A stretch of DNA of 64,000 nt from Sphingomonadales bacterium UBA2369 (GCA_002344055.1 DDTH01000014.1:225636-289635); one strand, 5' to 3'. Positions 52,337-61,140 are shown, numbered from the stretch's first letter. Translations and numbers: made by a program. Notes: generated by a model from the letters alone, not told the origin.

Positions 52337-53128
52337 TCAGCCCGCCCTCTTCGGATCGAGGCCCAGCGGCGGCGGCGCCACGCCGGTGCGCACCGGCTTG
52401 GGCGCGCCGTCGGCGATGGCGCGCAGTTGGGCGGCGAGGTCGACGACCTGGTCATAGACGTAGGCCTCGTCCCTGAACGTGGCACCGGTCTCGTGGCCCA
52501 GGAAGCGCGACCGGTCGTCCCGGTCGAGCGGCACGATGTCGTAGACATGGTCGCAGGAGAAGCCGAGCCACCAGGCCTGGTCGTGCCCGGCCCGGTAACC
52601 GGTAGCGTAGCGCGGCGGCGCCACGTGGCAAATGCGGCGAGCCTCCCGGATCAGCACCCTCCGCGGGTTCGGTCCCTCGTCGCAGACCGCCGAATAGGTC
52701 AGGCCCCCATGCACCTCGATGTCGAACTCGACCGGGATCGCGTCGTGGTCGAAGCCATGGAGCGGATGGTCCGTCGGGACAGCGACGTAGCCGCTCAGAT
52801 GGCCGCGCGGCTCATCCCGCATGATGATGCATTCATATCCCGTCGCCGGATCCCGCCAGGCGACCTTGTCGGCGCCGCCGAGGCGGGCCTCGCGTCCGGC
52901 CCTGCCGGCGCCGACGTAGTAGGCCGCATCGGCGACGATCGAGCGAGCGCCCATGGCGTAGGGCTGGCCAACCACCATCGTCACGTCCTTCTCCCTGACG
53001 ACGGAGCCGTCACCGGAGCAGGACGCCCCGGCGAGCTGGGTGCGGTCGACATCCCATGCCGGCACGACGGCCCCTGCGGGCTTGCTGCGGCGCTGGGCCT
53101 GGCTCGGACTGCTCCGCTTCTTGGCCAC
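52337..53128 (-). CDS. Phage-like protein with C-terminal SGYVAVP domain
   Basis: A 263-residue protein. A basic N-terminal 20 residues is followed by a polar middle, then HLSGYVAVPTDHPLHGFDHD, EVHGGLTYSAVCDE and WWLGFSCDHVYDIVPL, a pattern I associate with phage and mobile-element proteins of unknown function. The closing VVDLAAQLRAIAD helix is common there too. It is coupled to the next gene with 2 bp spacing. I cannot give a molecular role. Confidence 0.55.
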   Translation of the reverse strand: MAKKRSSPSQAQRRSKPAGAVVPAWDVDRTQLAGASCSGDGSVVREKDVTMVVGQPYAMGARSIVADAAYYVGAGRAGREARLGGADKVAWRDPATGYECIIMRDEPRGHLSGYVAVPTDHPLHGFDHDAIPVEFDIEVHGGLTYSAVCDEGPNPRRVLIREARRICHVAPPRYATGYRAGHDQAWWLGFSCDHVYDIVPLDRDDRSRFLGHETGATFRDEAYVYDQVVDLAAQLRAIADGAPKPVRTGVAPPPLGLDPKRAG

Positions 53129-53196
53129 TACATTTTCCTTTCAATTATCGGTGGTGAGGTGTGCGGCTGGAGCGGGGCAGGGCCGGCTCCCCCGGG

Positions 53197-54084
53197 TCAG
53201 GCGTATCGCTGCCAGCGGGTGCGTCGCTCGAAAGCCGGCTGCAGAGCGCGCGGCTTGGCCTCGGCCGCGTAGACGTTGGCGGCCAGCCAGAACTCCTCGC
53301 TCTGGCGGTCGCCTTCGCGAACCTCCTTGCCCCAGACCCTCTCGTCGGGGTTCCAGCGGTAGCCACGCGCGCGCAGGCGGTCCTTGACCTCGAAGGCCGC
53401 GCCCCAAGCGCGCACGAACCAGCTGTCCGCGTGCGCATTCTCGATCATCACCGACAGCGCGGATCGTCCATCGCCAAACCGGTGGCCCAGCAGGGCGACG
53501 ACCGCATCGACGTCGGCATCGGCGCGGTGGGCCTCGTAGAAGAAGCCGGCCTGCATTCCGAGGAAGCCGAGTTTGCGTCCGTCGAACCCGTGCCGCTCCC
53601 ATGGCACATCCGCCATCGAGCAGGCCCAGGCCAGGCCGGCAGCGGCGGGAAAGCGCCGCTCGACCCATTTGCGGTCGAAATCCGCGTGATGCGCGACCAA
53701 GATCGTGGCGCGGGTCAGCGCCTTGACGATGTCGTTGTCGGGGAGGCGCCGGGCAGCGACATCGTCATCGCCGATGCCGGTCAGCATGGTGATCCCGGCC
53801 GGTATCGGGCGACCAGGATCCTCATACCAGGCATAGGACGCGCCGATGCGGGTGATCACGCCTTCCGCGTCAAAGCGGAAGCGCCTCATCGCGAACTGGA
53901 CGATCGCGTCATTCTCGTGGTCCAGGCCGGTCGTCTCGACGTCGACGACCACGCAAACGGACGCGCCCTCGTCGACACCCCTGCCGGTGAGGCCTTCCTT
54001 GACCTCGAGCCGGCGCAGGATGCGGACGTCTTCGTCCACCTCGCCGGCCGTGACGCCGGTGATCTCCATGATGGCCATGTTCAT
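53197..54084 (-). CDS. DEDDh 3'-5' exonuclease (DnaQ-like) with extra C-terminal domain
   Basis: A 295-residue protein. The exonuclease has VVVDVETTGLDHEND with D48 and E50, the second block LVAHHADFDRKWVERRF and the third HRADADVDAVVALL, giving the DEDDh set. After about residue 205 a separate domain occurs (VKDRLRARGYRWNPDERVWG, then EEFWLAANVY), which resembles small accessory domains fused to prophage nucleases. Likely acts on single-stranded or nicked nucleic acid. Third gene of the minus-strand operon. Confidence 0.78.
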   Translation of the reverse strand: MNMAIMEITGVTAGEVDEDVRILRRLEVKEGLTGRGVDEGASVCVVVDVETTGLDHENDAIVQFAMRRFRFDAEGVITRIGASYAWYEDPGRPIPAGITMLTGIGDDDVAARRLPDNDIVKALTRATILVAHHADFDRKWVERRFPAAAGLAWACSMADVPWERHGFDGRKLGFLGMQAGFFYEAHRADADVDAVVALLGHRFGDGRSALSVMIENAHADSWFVRAWGAAFEVKDRLRARGYRWNPDERVWGKEVREGDRQSEEFWLAANVYAAEAKPRALQPAFERRTRWQRYA

Positions 54085-54134
54085 TCTCCCAATCCTGTCT
54101 CGACCCGATCGGACTGCTGCGGATGGCGCCGGGA

Positions 54135-54860
54135 TCAGGACGGGATGCGATGCTCGACGGTGACATCCAGGCCGGTCATCGTGGACCAGCGGACGCGGCG
54201 TCCGCGCTCCACCATCAGGCGGAATGCGGGCGGCAGCATCCCGATTGTAGCGGGACAGCCCAGATCGACGCCGACCTGGATCTCGGCCTGCGCGGCGGCG
54301 ACCGCACCGAACCGGGCGCGGATGCGCTCGCGGACGACCGAGGCGGCGGGGGCGATCGAGGCGTGGAAGAGGTGGACGATCTCGCCGCCGCGGGCGATCA
54401 CGATCATGGCGCTGTAGAGGCGGTGGCGGCGCGCGACGGGGCGGCCCGGCTGACCGCCGGAGCCCTCGCCACCTTCCCAGAAGCCCCCGCCCAAGTCGCC
54501 CGGCGTGTCGCAGAGCAGGGCATCGAACCGCGATGGCTCGGCGTCGAGGCCCAGCGACAGTCCATGGAGCAGGAGGGCGCGCATGAAGCCTTCACGCCCG
54601 AGGCACGCCTCGATGGCGGTCGAGCCGCCGAAAAGGCGACGTGGCGCCAGCATCCACCCCATCGGGTCGAGACCCTCGGCCTCTCGCTGAAAACGCGCAC
54701 CGACCTCGGTCGCCACCAACGCCAGCCGCGTCAGCCCGCGGCGCGTGGCGGTGATGGCATGGTCGCCGGCGACATCCTCCTCCAGCGGATCCTCGTAGCA
54801 TCCCTGCACCGCCGACCGGGCAGGAGCCCCGCCACGGGTGACCATATCCATCGCATTCAT
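54135..54860 (-). CDS. Hypothetical protein, possible DUF2384-like antitoxin segment
   Basis: A 241-residue protein. The stretch MGWMLAPRRLFGGSTAIEAC (about residues 67-86) resembles the W-x2-P-x4-F-G-G-x-x-A/P-I pattern of the MbcA/ParS toxin-binding (DUF2384) domain, but the rest (rich in Arg/Val) is not recognised. First gene of the operon that ends at 51,549. Similarity is weak; treat as hypothetical. Confidence 0.5.
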   Translation of the reverse strand: MNAMDMVTRGGAPARSAVQGCYEDPLEEDVAGDHAITATRRGLTRLALVATEVGARFQREAEGLDPMGWMLAPRRLFGGSTAIEACLGREGFMRALLLHGLSLGLDAEPSRFDALLCDTPGDLGGGFWEGGEGSGGQPGRPVARRHRLYSAMIVIARGGEIVHLFHASIAPAASVVRERIRARFGAVAAAQAEIQVGVDLGCPATIGMLPPAFRLMVERGRRVRWSTMTGLDVTVEHRIPS

Positions 54861-54919
54861 CTGGCTTCTCCTCGCCGCCTAGATCGAGACAGCCGACCAG
54901 TGACAGGGGCCAGCTGCAA

Positions 54920-54939
54920 ACCCTGTAATAGCTACAAGG
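54920..54939. promoter_or_regulatory. MerR-type operator-like dyad
   Basis: ACCCTGTAATAGCTACAAGG resembles the operators of metal-sensing MerR proteins and closely parallels the site at 62425-62447. It lies between the divergent genes 54860 (minus) and 55086 (plus). No good -35/-10 pair spaced for either direction was found. Confidence 0.4.
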
Positions 54940-55085
54940 ATTGGACCTTTCAATAGTTCTAGGGACATGGAATTATAAAGGCGTTGTCTCGTTCTGAATC
55001 ATTTCCTCCTCCGGTGCATGGGGCGAGGGGCATGCCGGACCATTGCGCAGGCGCGCCGCTCGATTATTCTAGAGGAATGGAAAAT

Positions 55086-55445
55086 ATGAGAGCCATCGCC
55101 GTCATGAGCGCCCTTGCGCAGCCGACCAGGCTAGCGGTCTTCTCGATGCTGGCGCGCGCGAGCGACGCTGGGCTCACCGCCGGCGAGCTCGCCGAGCGGA
55201 CGGGGACGCCGGCGAACACGATGTCGGCCCACCTGACGATTTTGTCGCACGCCGGGCTCGCGAAGTCGCGGCGGGCGGGCCGCAACATCTTCTACAGCGC
55301 GGTCACCGACGCCGTCCGCCAGCTCACGGTCTTCCTCGTCAAGGACTGCTGCGACGGTTGCGCCGACGTGTGCGATGACCTGCAGTGCGAATTGAACAAA
55401 TGCCGGAGGTCTCCGGTGGCGAAGGATGAAACACCCGACGGGTAG
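55086..55445 (+). CDS. ArsR-family regulator with Cys-rich tail
   Basis: A winged HTH protein of about 119 residues: ALAQPTRLAVFSMLARASDAG, then NTMSAHLTILSHAGLAKSRRAGRN. Its C-terminus DCCDGCADVCDDLQCELNKC has six cysteines, suggesting metal sensing. The ATG at 55086 is preferred: AGAGGA lies nine bases upstream; the ATG at 55077 abuts this site. The gene is divergent from the phage-like operon. Confidence 0.75.
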   Translation: MRAIAVMSALAQPTRLAVFSMLARASDAGLTAGELAERTGTPANTMSAHLTILSHAGLAKSRRAGRNIFYSAVTDAVRQLTVFLVKDCCDGCADVCDDLQCELNKCRRSPVAKDETPDG

Positions 55446-55632
55446 ATGTTTTTCTCGACTGGGTCACATGGGCCACGGCGAACGACGCCCCATGGTCGTG
55501 AGCATCGCCCGCGCCGCGCTACGGCTGGACCGATCGACCCTAATCGAGAACCTGGTTGTGCCGATGCGGCGGCAGTTCAGCGTTGGCTGAGTCACCCGAT
55601 GTGGGCTGATCCCAAGACGATCATGAAGCAGG

Positions 55633-56043
55633 CTAATGATCGCCGTCGCAGAGCGCGTGATCGCCCAGGGACTGCATGACGCGGCAGTCGGCGATACGAC
55701 CTCTGCGGCACTGGCCGATCATGCGCGCGAGCTCGTCGCGCAGCTTCTCGAGCTGAGCCAGCTTGCGCTCGACCGCCACCATATGGCCGGTGGCGATCCG
55801 ATCGACGTCGGCGCATTCGCGACCGGGGTCCTCCCCCAGGTCCAGAAGCGAGCGGATGTCGGCGATGTCGAAGCCCAGACCACGCGCATGCCGAATGAAG
55901 GACAGCCGCTCCTGATCAGCGGGGCCATAGTCGCGATAGTTTCCGTCGGTCCGACCCGGCTTCGGCAGCAGGCCGATCCGCTCGTAATAGCGAACAGTTT
56001 CGGCCTTGGTGCCGGTGACCCTCGCAAGCTCCCCGATCTTCAT
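55633..56043 (-). CDS. MerR-family metal-responsive regulator
   Basis: A 136-residue MerR-type activator: MKIGELARVTGTKAETVRYYERIGLLPKPGR, a long dimerisation helix (VAVERKLAQLEKLRDELARMIG), and cysteines in RECADVDRI, GQCRRGRIADCRV and DHALCDGDH, reminiscent of Zn/Cd/Pb-type sensors. ATG at 56043 is preferred over an upstream start at 56154. Matching operator-like dyads occur at 54920 and 62425, not directly at this gene, so its targets may be at a distance within the element. Confidence 0.8.
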   Translation of the reverse strand: MKIGELARVTGTKAETVRYYERIGLLPKPGRTDGNYRDYGPADQERLSFIRHARGLGFDIADIRSLLDLGEDPGRECADVDRIATGHMVAVERKLAQLEKLRDELARMIGQCRRGRIADCRVMQSLGDHALCDGDH

Positions 56044-56203
56044 GTTCCGCCGAACAGCCCCGCGTCGCGTTACTCTCGCGGCCAACCATAGGGATGCGGA
56101 TGGGAGGAGGTCGAGTCCGCAATGCATGCGTGTCTCGGTGGGCTTGCAGAGCAATCACCAATCTCCCGCGCACAGGAGGCGACAACGGCTTGGCGACGTG
56201 CTA

Positions 56204-56218
56204 GAACATATAGGGAAC
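56204..56218 (+). promoter_or_regulatory. Alphaproteobacterial SOS (LexA) box
   Basis: GAAC-ATATAGG-GAAC is an exact match to the alphaproteobacterial LexA site GAAC-N7-GAAC. It lies 146 bp before the plus-strand cassette starting at 56364, in a 320-bp gap that otherwise shows no gene. The element cassette is therefore probably DNA-damage responsive. Confidence 0.65.
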
Positions 56219-56363
56219 ATAAAGCCCATTTGAGGTTGTCGGTGCCAGGTCGGGTTATGCACAGGGCGTCAACACGAACGTCCACCGTTTTCGTCGCGGA
56301 CGACGATCCGGCCGTTGAGAGCCCAAACCGCGGGTGCGAGAAGTGTCCCAAGGGAATCACGAC

Positions 56364-57128
56364 ATGAACATGCTCATGCAAGACGCTTCGCTCTCCTGCC
56401 GGCCTAAGGAGCCCGCGCTGCTCGCGCGCGAGGAATATGTCTGCTGGTCACGGATGCAGGCCGAGGCAGGCCAGGCGCTCGAGGCCATCGTCGCGCGCAA
56501 GGAACTGGAGCGCCAAGCGTGCGACGGCATGTTCCTCTGGGGCGTAGGAAATCCGCCGGCGCTGCTCACGAACGTGCTCGCGAGGGCGTCCGTGCCCGTC
56601 CGTGCGATCTTCTCCGTCATGAAGTCGCGCCCGAAGATGGTCGACGTGGCGCCGGCGCGGACCGTAGCCTGGCGCCGGTATGTGGATTCGCGCGGAGCGG
56701 AGCGGCCGCTGCCGGCGGGAGCGCTGGTGACCAGCCGCGGCGACAGCGCCGGAGGCGCCAAGCGCACCCACTACGCGCTGATGTGCCGGTCCGAAGAGCC
56801 GCTGGACATCCAGCGAGGCATTCCATTCGATCCCAGCGCGTTCCGGAATGCCGGAGGGACCGGCGCCCCGGTCGGGGCATCGCAGGTGACCGCGCTGCTT
56901 CGCCGCGTGGAAGAGGACGCGCCGGCGACCGACTACGAGGCCAACATCTCCGCCTGGCTGACGGACAGCTACTGGGTGCGCCTGACGGACCCCGTCGAAC
57001 TCGACGCGGCCAAGCTCGATCTTGTGTCGAAGATTTCGGGACGGGGCATCGCCGAATGGTGCGCAGCCGTCGCAAGGATAAGGGTCGGTCCTTCGCAGGA
57101 GGACGGAAGCGCCGGCCAGTTGCTCTGA
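56364..57128 (+). CDS. Unknown protein, first gene of the SOS-box cassette
   Basis: A 254-residue protein. After an N-terminal helical region comes CDGMFLWGVGNPPALLTNVL, then RPKMVDVAPARTVAWRRYVD and PLPAGALVTSRGDSAGG, and VGASQVTALLRRVEEDA near residue 185. These blocks look conserved, but I cannot name the family. It lacks a signal peptide. The ATG at 56364 has AAGGGA upstream; a shorter upstream start at 56334 is not favoured. It begins a three-gene plus-strand run. Confidence 0.6.
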   Translation: MNMLMQDASLSCRPKEPALLAREEYVCWSRMQAEAGQALEAIVARKELERQACDGMFLWGVGNPPALLTNVLARASVPVRAIFSVMKSRPKMVDVAPARTVAWRRYVDSRGAERPLPAGALVTSRGDSAGGAKRTHYALMCRSEEPLDIQRGIPFDPSAFRNAGGTGAPVGASQVTALLRRVEEDAPATDYEANISAWLTDSYWVRLTDPVELDAAKLDLVSKISGRGIAEWCAAVARIRVGPSQEDGSAGQLL

Positions 57129-57183
57129 CGCGGCACTTCGCGTGGGAATCGCGGTATGCTAGGCAGTCGGCGCAGGGGGATCG

Positions 57184-58176
57184 GTGGCCGGCGACAGGAA
57201 CAGTCTGATCAGGCGTCTGCGGCAGGCCGGCATCAGCCGGGCCGCGATCAAGGCGGCATGGCCGTCATGGTGGACCGACGAAGCTGAATCATCCCCTTCG
57301 GGCCGTGCCGAGCTACGCTTCGCGCTCGCGCGACGGCTGGGGCTCGAACCGGCACCCCTCCTCGGCGAACGGGTCGAGTTCGTCTGGAACGACGAGGCGA
57401 GGTTCAAGCACCTGTCGGCCGAGGACGAGGCCCAGAAGGCCGCGCTCACGTCGTTCGGCATGTCCGTGGGCCGTCTCCTCCTACGGGCCACACCCGCGCC
57501 GCCAACGCGCTTCGAGGAGGCGAAGGTCCTGCGCGAGGCCATCCTCGCCGGCTCCCCCTTCGTTGATCTCGGATCGCTGATCGCCGCCTGCTGGGCCATG
57601 CGCATCCCGGTCATCCACCTGCGGGTCTTCCCGCTGGAGGCCAAGTCGATGCACGCCATGGTCGTCAAGGTGGAGGGCCGCTTCGCCATCCTGCTAGGCC
57701 GGGACGCCAGCTATCCGGCCCCGGTCGCCTTCACCCTCGCGCACGAGCTCGGTCACGTCATGCTGGGACATCTCGTCGATGCGCCGGCGCTCATCGACCT
57801 GAAGGATCCGGCCCTCGTCCGCGATGGCGATGACCAGGAGGACGAGGCCGACCGGTTCGCCCTGACCCTGCTCACCGGCTCGCCAGAGCCGGACATCCAG
57901 ACCAACCTCGACCGGTTCAACGCCCCGACGCTTGCCGCCGCCGTGCTGGAGGCCGCGGGTCCGAATGCCGTGGAACCCGGCACCCTGGCGCTATGCCTCG
58001 CGCATCAGCGCCGTGCCTGGCCGGTCGCCATGTCCGCACTCAGCTTCATCTACGGGGCACCCAAGCCGGCGTGGAGAGAGGTCAACGGCATCGCCGATGC
58101 CGAGCTCGATTGGGAGATCCTCGGGGAGGAGGCCGCGCACTATCTGCGCAACGTCATGATCGGCAGCAATGACTGA
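57184..58176 (+). CDS. ImmA/IrrE-like metallopeptidase with N-terminal HTH-like region
   Basis: A 330-residue protein. The N-terminus (RRLRQAGISRAAIKAAWPSWW) resembles a short HTH-like module; the metallopeptidase motif is LAHELGHVMLGHL with HELGH at 187-191, and EDEADRFALTLL supplies a third metal ligand. ImmA-type proteases cleave repressors after DNA damage to trigger mobile elements. Start is GTG at 57184. It overlaps the PIN-like gene by 8 bp, so both are coupled. Confidence 0.82.
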   Translation: MAGDRNSLIRRLRQAGISRAAIKAAWPSWWTDEAESSPSGRAELRFALARRLGLEPAPLLGERVEFVWNDEARFKHLSAEDEAQKAALTSFGMSVGRLLLRATPAPPTRFEEAKVLREAILAGSPFVDLGSLIAACWAMRIPVIHLRVFPLEAKSMHAMVVKVEGRFAILLGRDASYPAPVAFTLAHELGHVMLGHLVDAPALIDLKDPALVRDGDDQEDEADRFALTLLTGSPEPDIQTNLDRFNAPTLAAAVLEAAGPNAVEPGTLALCLAHQRRAWPVAMSALSFIYGAPKPAWREVNGIADAELDWEILGEEAAHYLRNVMIGSND

Positions 58177-58834
58177 GCAGATCCTGCTCGACAACGACGT
58201 GATCCTCAAGGTCGCCCGCTATTCGCTCGTCGACGAGATGCTCGCCGCCATCCCCGCCGACGATGCCACGCTGGGCATGCTCGGAGTCGGACGATTCGTC
58301 GTGCGCGGCCGCATCGAGCGGGACCGTCGACTAGCCGACCCGGCCCGGGCGCTGGCCGCGTTCGAAGAACTGCTGGCGCGAACTACCCTCCTCGAGCCTA
58401 CCGCGGACGAAATCGCCCTCGCGGCCCAGCTGGAAGCCGAGGCGAGCCGCGTCGATCTCGAACTCGATGGCGGCGAGAGCCAGCTGGTGGCAATGCTCGC
58501 CTGCAGGGCCTGCTGCCTGCTCATCACCGGCGACAAGCGCGCGGTCATGGCCATCTCCGAGGTCGCGAGGCATCTCGCCGAAGGACGGATCGCCTGCCTC
58601 GAGCAGCTCGTGGCGCAGATCGTAGCTCGGGTCGGTAGTGCCCGGGTCCGCCAGGCCGTCTGCGCGGAGCCCACGGCGGACCGGGCGCTCGCGCTCTGCC
58701 TCGGCTGTGGACGGGAGGCCCAACCCTCCGACGAGGACGTGCTGGCGGCGCTAGCAAGCTATTCCGGCGATCTTGGTCGCACTGCCCCCGGAACACTCCT
58801 CCCAGGGACGGACCTCTCTGCTCTCGCCGCCTAA
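58169..58834 (+). CDS. PIN-like protein
   Basis: A 221-residue protein. LLDNDVILKVARYSLVD gives acidic residues D8 and D10, LDGGESQLVAMLACRA and LLITGDKRAVMAI complete the PIN metal-binding pattern. The C-terminal 70 residues are extra. Paired with an HTH-metallopeptidase, it may be the effector nuclease of a toxin-antitoxin- or defence-like unit. The stop lies one base from the stop of the convergent gene at 58836. Confidence 0.75.
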   Translation: MTEQILLDNDVILKVARYSLVDEMLAAIPADDATLGMLGVGRFVVRGRIERDRRLADPARALAAFEELLARTTLLEPTADEIALAAQLEAEASRVDLELDGGESQLVAMLACRACCLLITGDKRAVMAISEVARHLAEGRIACLEQLVAQIVARVGSARVRQAVCAEPTADRALALCLGCGREAQPSDEDVLAALASYSGDLGRTAPGTLLPGTDLSALAA

Positions 58835-58835
58835 G

Positions 58836-59420
58836 TCAGCGCTCGCCGCGAAGGAAGACCGCGTAAGGGTCCCGGAGGGTCGCCACCATGTCGATGCCGA
58901 TCATGCGCGGATCCGCATCGTTCGAGAGCTCGGGCGCCTCCAGGACCTCGAGGCACGCCTTGTCGACGCGGCCCTGGATGTAGCGGCTGCCAAGGCGCCC
59001 GGTGCTCGGCCCGACCGGGACCCGCGTCTGGTCCAGCGGAAGCTGGAACTTCTCCTCGTGCAGATCCTCGATCACCAGGGCATATCGCGAGCCGCGGACC
59101 TCGATCGCCTCGGGAATCTCCTGCCAGGTGGTTCCGTCGACCGAATATTCGCGGGCGACACCCTCGCCAAAGTGATTGGAGTTCATCTCCTCCATGCACA
59201 GGTGGATGGTCCGCCCCCGACCGGCGAAGGTCCTCGCGAAGGGCTGCACCATCGAAGCCGGATGGCAGGTGTTGCCGCCGTAGCCCCACATCCCGAAACC
59301 CGCATCTCGAATCTCCCGGGTCTTGCGCGCGATGATGTCGGCGAGGCTCTCGTTCGCGTGGGTGCCGATCTTCATGAACAGCACGCCCGACCCGGGCCTA
59401 ATGATCTCGTTCACGGCCAC
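58836..59420 (-). CDS. Conserved-looking unknown protein in the kinase/BpsA-like operon
   Basis: A 194-residue protein with distinctive blocks: GVLFMKIGTHANESLADII, FGMWGYGGNTCHPASMVQP, HLCMEEMNSNHFGEG, GSRYALVIEDLHEE and GRLGSRYIQGRVDKACLEVL. These suggest a defined fold but I cannot assign it. It overlaps the upstream BpsA-like gene by 23 bp, so it is coupled to it. Likely the third component of the operon 60,908-58,836. Confidence 0.6.
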   Translation of the reverse strand: MAVNEIIRPGSGVLFMKIGTHANESLADIIARKTREIRDAGFGMWGYGGNTCHPASMVQPFARTFAGRGRTIHLCMEEMNSNHFGEGVAREYSVDGTTWQEIPEAIEVRGSRYALVIEDLHEEKFQLPLDQTRVPVGPSTGRLGSRYIQGRVDKACLEVLEAPELSNDADPRMIGIDMVATLRDPYAVFLRGER

Positions 59421-60333
59421 TTTCTAGCAACTCCAGTTCGTATTCATCCTCGTGGGCCACGCCATAGTCGAGCCGCTTTCTCGCCCGAACGTAGCGGACC
59501 GTGGGCGGCTGGGACAGCCCGTAGAAGTTCTCCAGCCGAAGCGGGTCGGTTATCGGGAGGCTCGGGCCGGGTGACGCGTTGCCCGGAAGAGCGGCGAGGT
59601 AGAGGTTGCACGACTTCAGCTCCGGCGCGTCATCGAGGTGATATTCGTGCAGCTTGCGCTGCATCCGCGAGACGTAGAAGCGGTGCCTCGCCGCGAAACC
59701 CTGGACGCTCGCCAGCACCTCCTTCGGCCACGGAAGGTCGTCGTCGTCGGCGATCACGACGACACCCTCTCCGACATGGCCAGTCACCTCGATCCCGCGC
59801 TGGACGAAGACGTTGACGCTCTCGCCGTTGTTGGACGCACCCCAGGGTGGATTCGTATAGAAGCAGGCGTAGGGTCGGTCCGGCTCGATCGCGTCCAGGA
59901 CATTGTAAAGACGCGCATCAAGGTTGGTGATGCGCTCGCGGTCAGCGAAGTTCATCACCGCCTCGACGGTCCGCTCGTCGAAGTCGAACACGGTGATCTG
60001 GGAGGGTCCGAAGTCAAGGACCCCGCGCGCCTGGAGGTAGGCGATACAGACGCTGATGGCGTCCCCGTCGCCGATGAAGGCAAGGCGCTTCCCGTCCGAC
60101 CAGTCCGCGATCGTCTCGCTCTGCAGAACCATGTCGCCGGTCTTCATGTGGATCTGATCGAACACCCTGAGCGGCCTCGGGCGATTCTGCACCACGTCCG
60201 ACACCGCGTTGATCGCCTTGCGGAGGTCCACACGCCGGCGCTCCTGCGGCGGCCTCGGCTTCGGCGGCGGCGCGACCTCAGCGGCGTCCTCGCCGCTCAT
60301 CAGGTCGCGCACCCAGCCCAGCAATCCCATCAA
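59398..60333 (-). CDS. BpsA-like (branched polyamine synthase-type) Rossmann enzyme
   Basis: A 311-residue protein. AFIGDGDAISV (GDGD at 88-91), VFDFDERTVEAV (DFDE at 117-120) and CFYTNPPWGASNNG (NPPWG at 161-165) follow the order of BpsA, which adds aminopropyl groups to polyamines, and of other S-adenosyl-derived group transferases. The NPPW motif also resembles DNA/tRNA amino-methyltransferases. Substrate unknown. Starts within the kinase stop (ATGATG). Confidence 0.65.
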   Translation of the reverse strand: MMGLLGWVRDLMSGEDAAEVAPPPKPRPPQERRRVDLRKAINAVSDVVQNRPRPLRVFDQIHMKTGDMVLQSETIADWSDGKRLAFIGDGDAISVCIAYLQARGVLDFGPSQITVFDFDERTVEAVMNFADRERITNLDARLYNVLDAIEPDRPYACFYTNPPWGASNNGESVNVFVQRGIEVTGHVGEGVVVIADDDDLPWPKEVLASVQGFAARHRFYVSRMQRKLHEYHLDDAPELKSCNLYLAALPGNASPGPSLPITDPLRLENFYGLSQPPTVRYVRARKRLDYGVAHEDEYELELLESGRERDH

Positions 60334-60908
60334 GAAAGCCGCCCCGCCAGAAGGTCGGCGAGATCACCACGATCACCTTGGGTATCGAACATGTAGACCG
60401 GGCAGCGAATGGACATGCCATATGTCGCAGCCACCGACGCCTGGAGCATGGTGTGCATCCTCGCCTCCTCCGAGGTGACCTGCGGGCGCCCCGCCGGATC
60501 ACGCCCGATCCTGTCCATTGTCTCCTCGGGACCGGCGTATAGAACCCAGATCTCGTCAGGCGCGAGCTGCGCAAACTGGTCGAGAGAGAAGGGAGTGATG
60601 CGAAAGCCGTAGGTCTCCTTGGTCACGGGGTGGCTGTCGATCAGCACATGATTGCTGGAGCGGTTACCATCCACATACGCCAGGAGCGCCGCATCGACCT
60701 CGGCGACGTCCTGCGGTGTCACCAGCCCAGCAGAACGCGAACGCAGGTCGTCCTGATTGACCAGGTCCGCGTCCCTGGCGCGAATGTGCTCGGTGAGCCG
60801 TGCGCCATACTCCCACACGAGCAGACCCGGGACGCGTTCCGACAGCATCCGCATTGTCGAACTCTTCCCGGCCGCCGGCGCGCCGGTCAGATAGACCACC
60901 TTGGGCAT
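60330..60908 (-). CDS. P-loop kinase (adenylate-kinase-like)
   Basis: A 192-residue P-loop protein. Walker A is GAPAAGKSS (9-17); LIDSHPVTKETYGFRITPFS and RIGRDPAGRPQVTSEEARMH are typical of small nucleotide or nucleoside kinases. It is the first gene of the operon with the BpsA-like gene and the unknown protein. Substrate unknown. Confidence 0.75.
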   Translation of the reverse strand: MPKVVYLTGAPAAGKSSTMRMLSERVPGLLVWEYGARLTEHIRARDADLVNQDDLRSRSAGLVTPQDVAEVDAALLAYVDGNRSSNHVLIDSHPVTKETYGFRITPFSLDQFAQLAPDEIWVLYAGPEETMDRIGRDPAGRPQVTSEEARMHTMLQASVAATYGMSIRCPVYMFDTQGDRGDLADLLAGRLS

Positions 60909-61140
60909 CGAGCAGACCTCCCCCCGAACCGGATCGTTGCGAACCGGGGAGGGGAGTCAAGCAGGGAATGGGCCACTATGGGTGTTTGAGATCGAGGACC
61001 GGGATGACGTCGACGATACTGATCTGGCCCCGATGGTCGGTATTCGCCCCTGGCGGCCGTCGTTGGCGCCCCCGGAACCATATCTGCAACGCTGCTGGAA
61101 CATGCGCAGACGCCTCACCGCATCAGGCGCCCGGCCGTGG

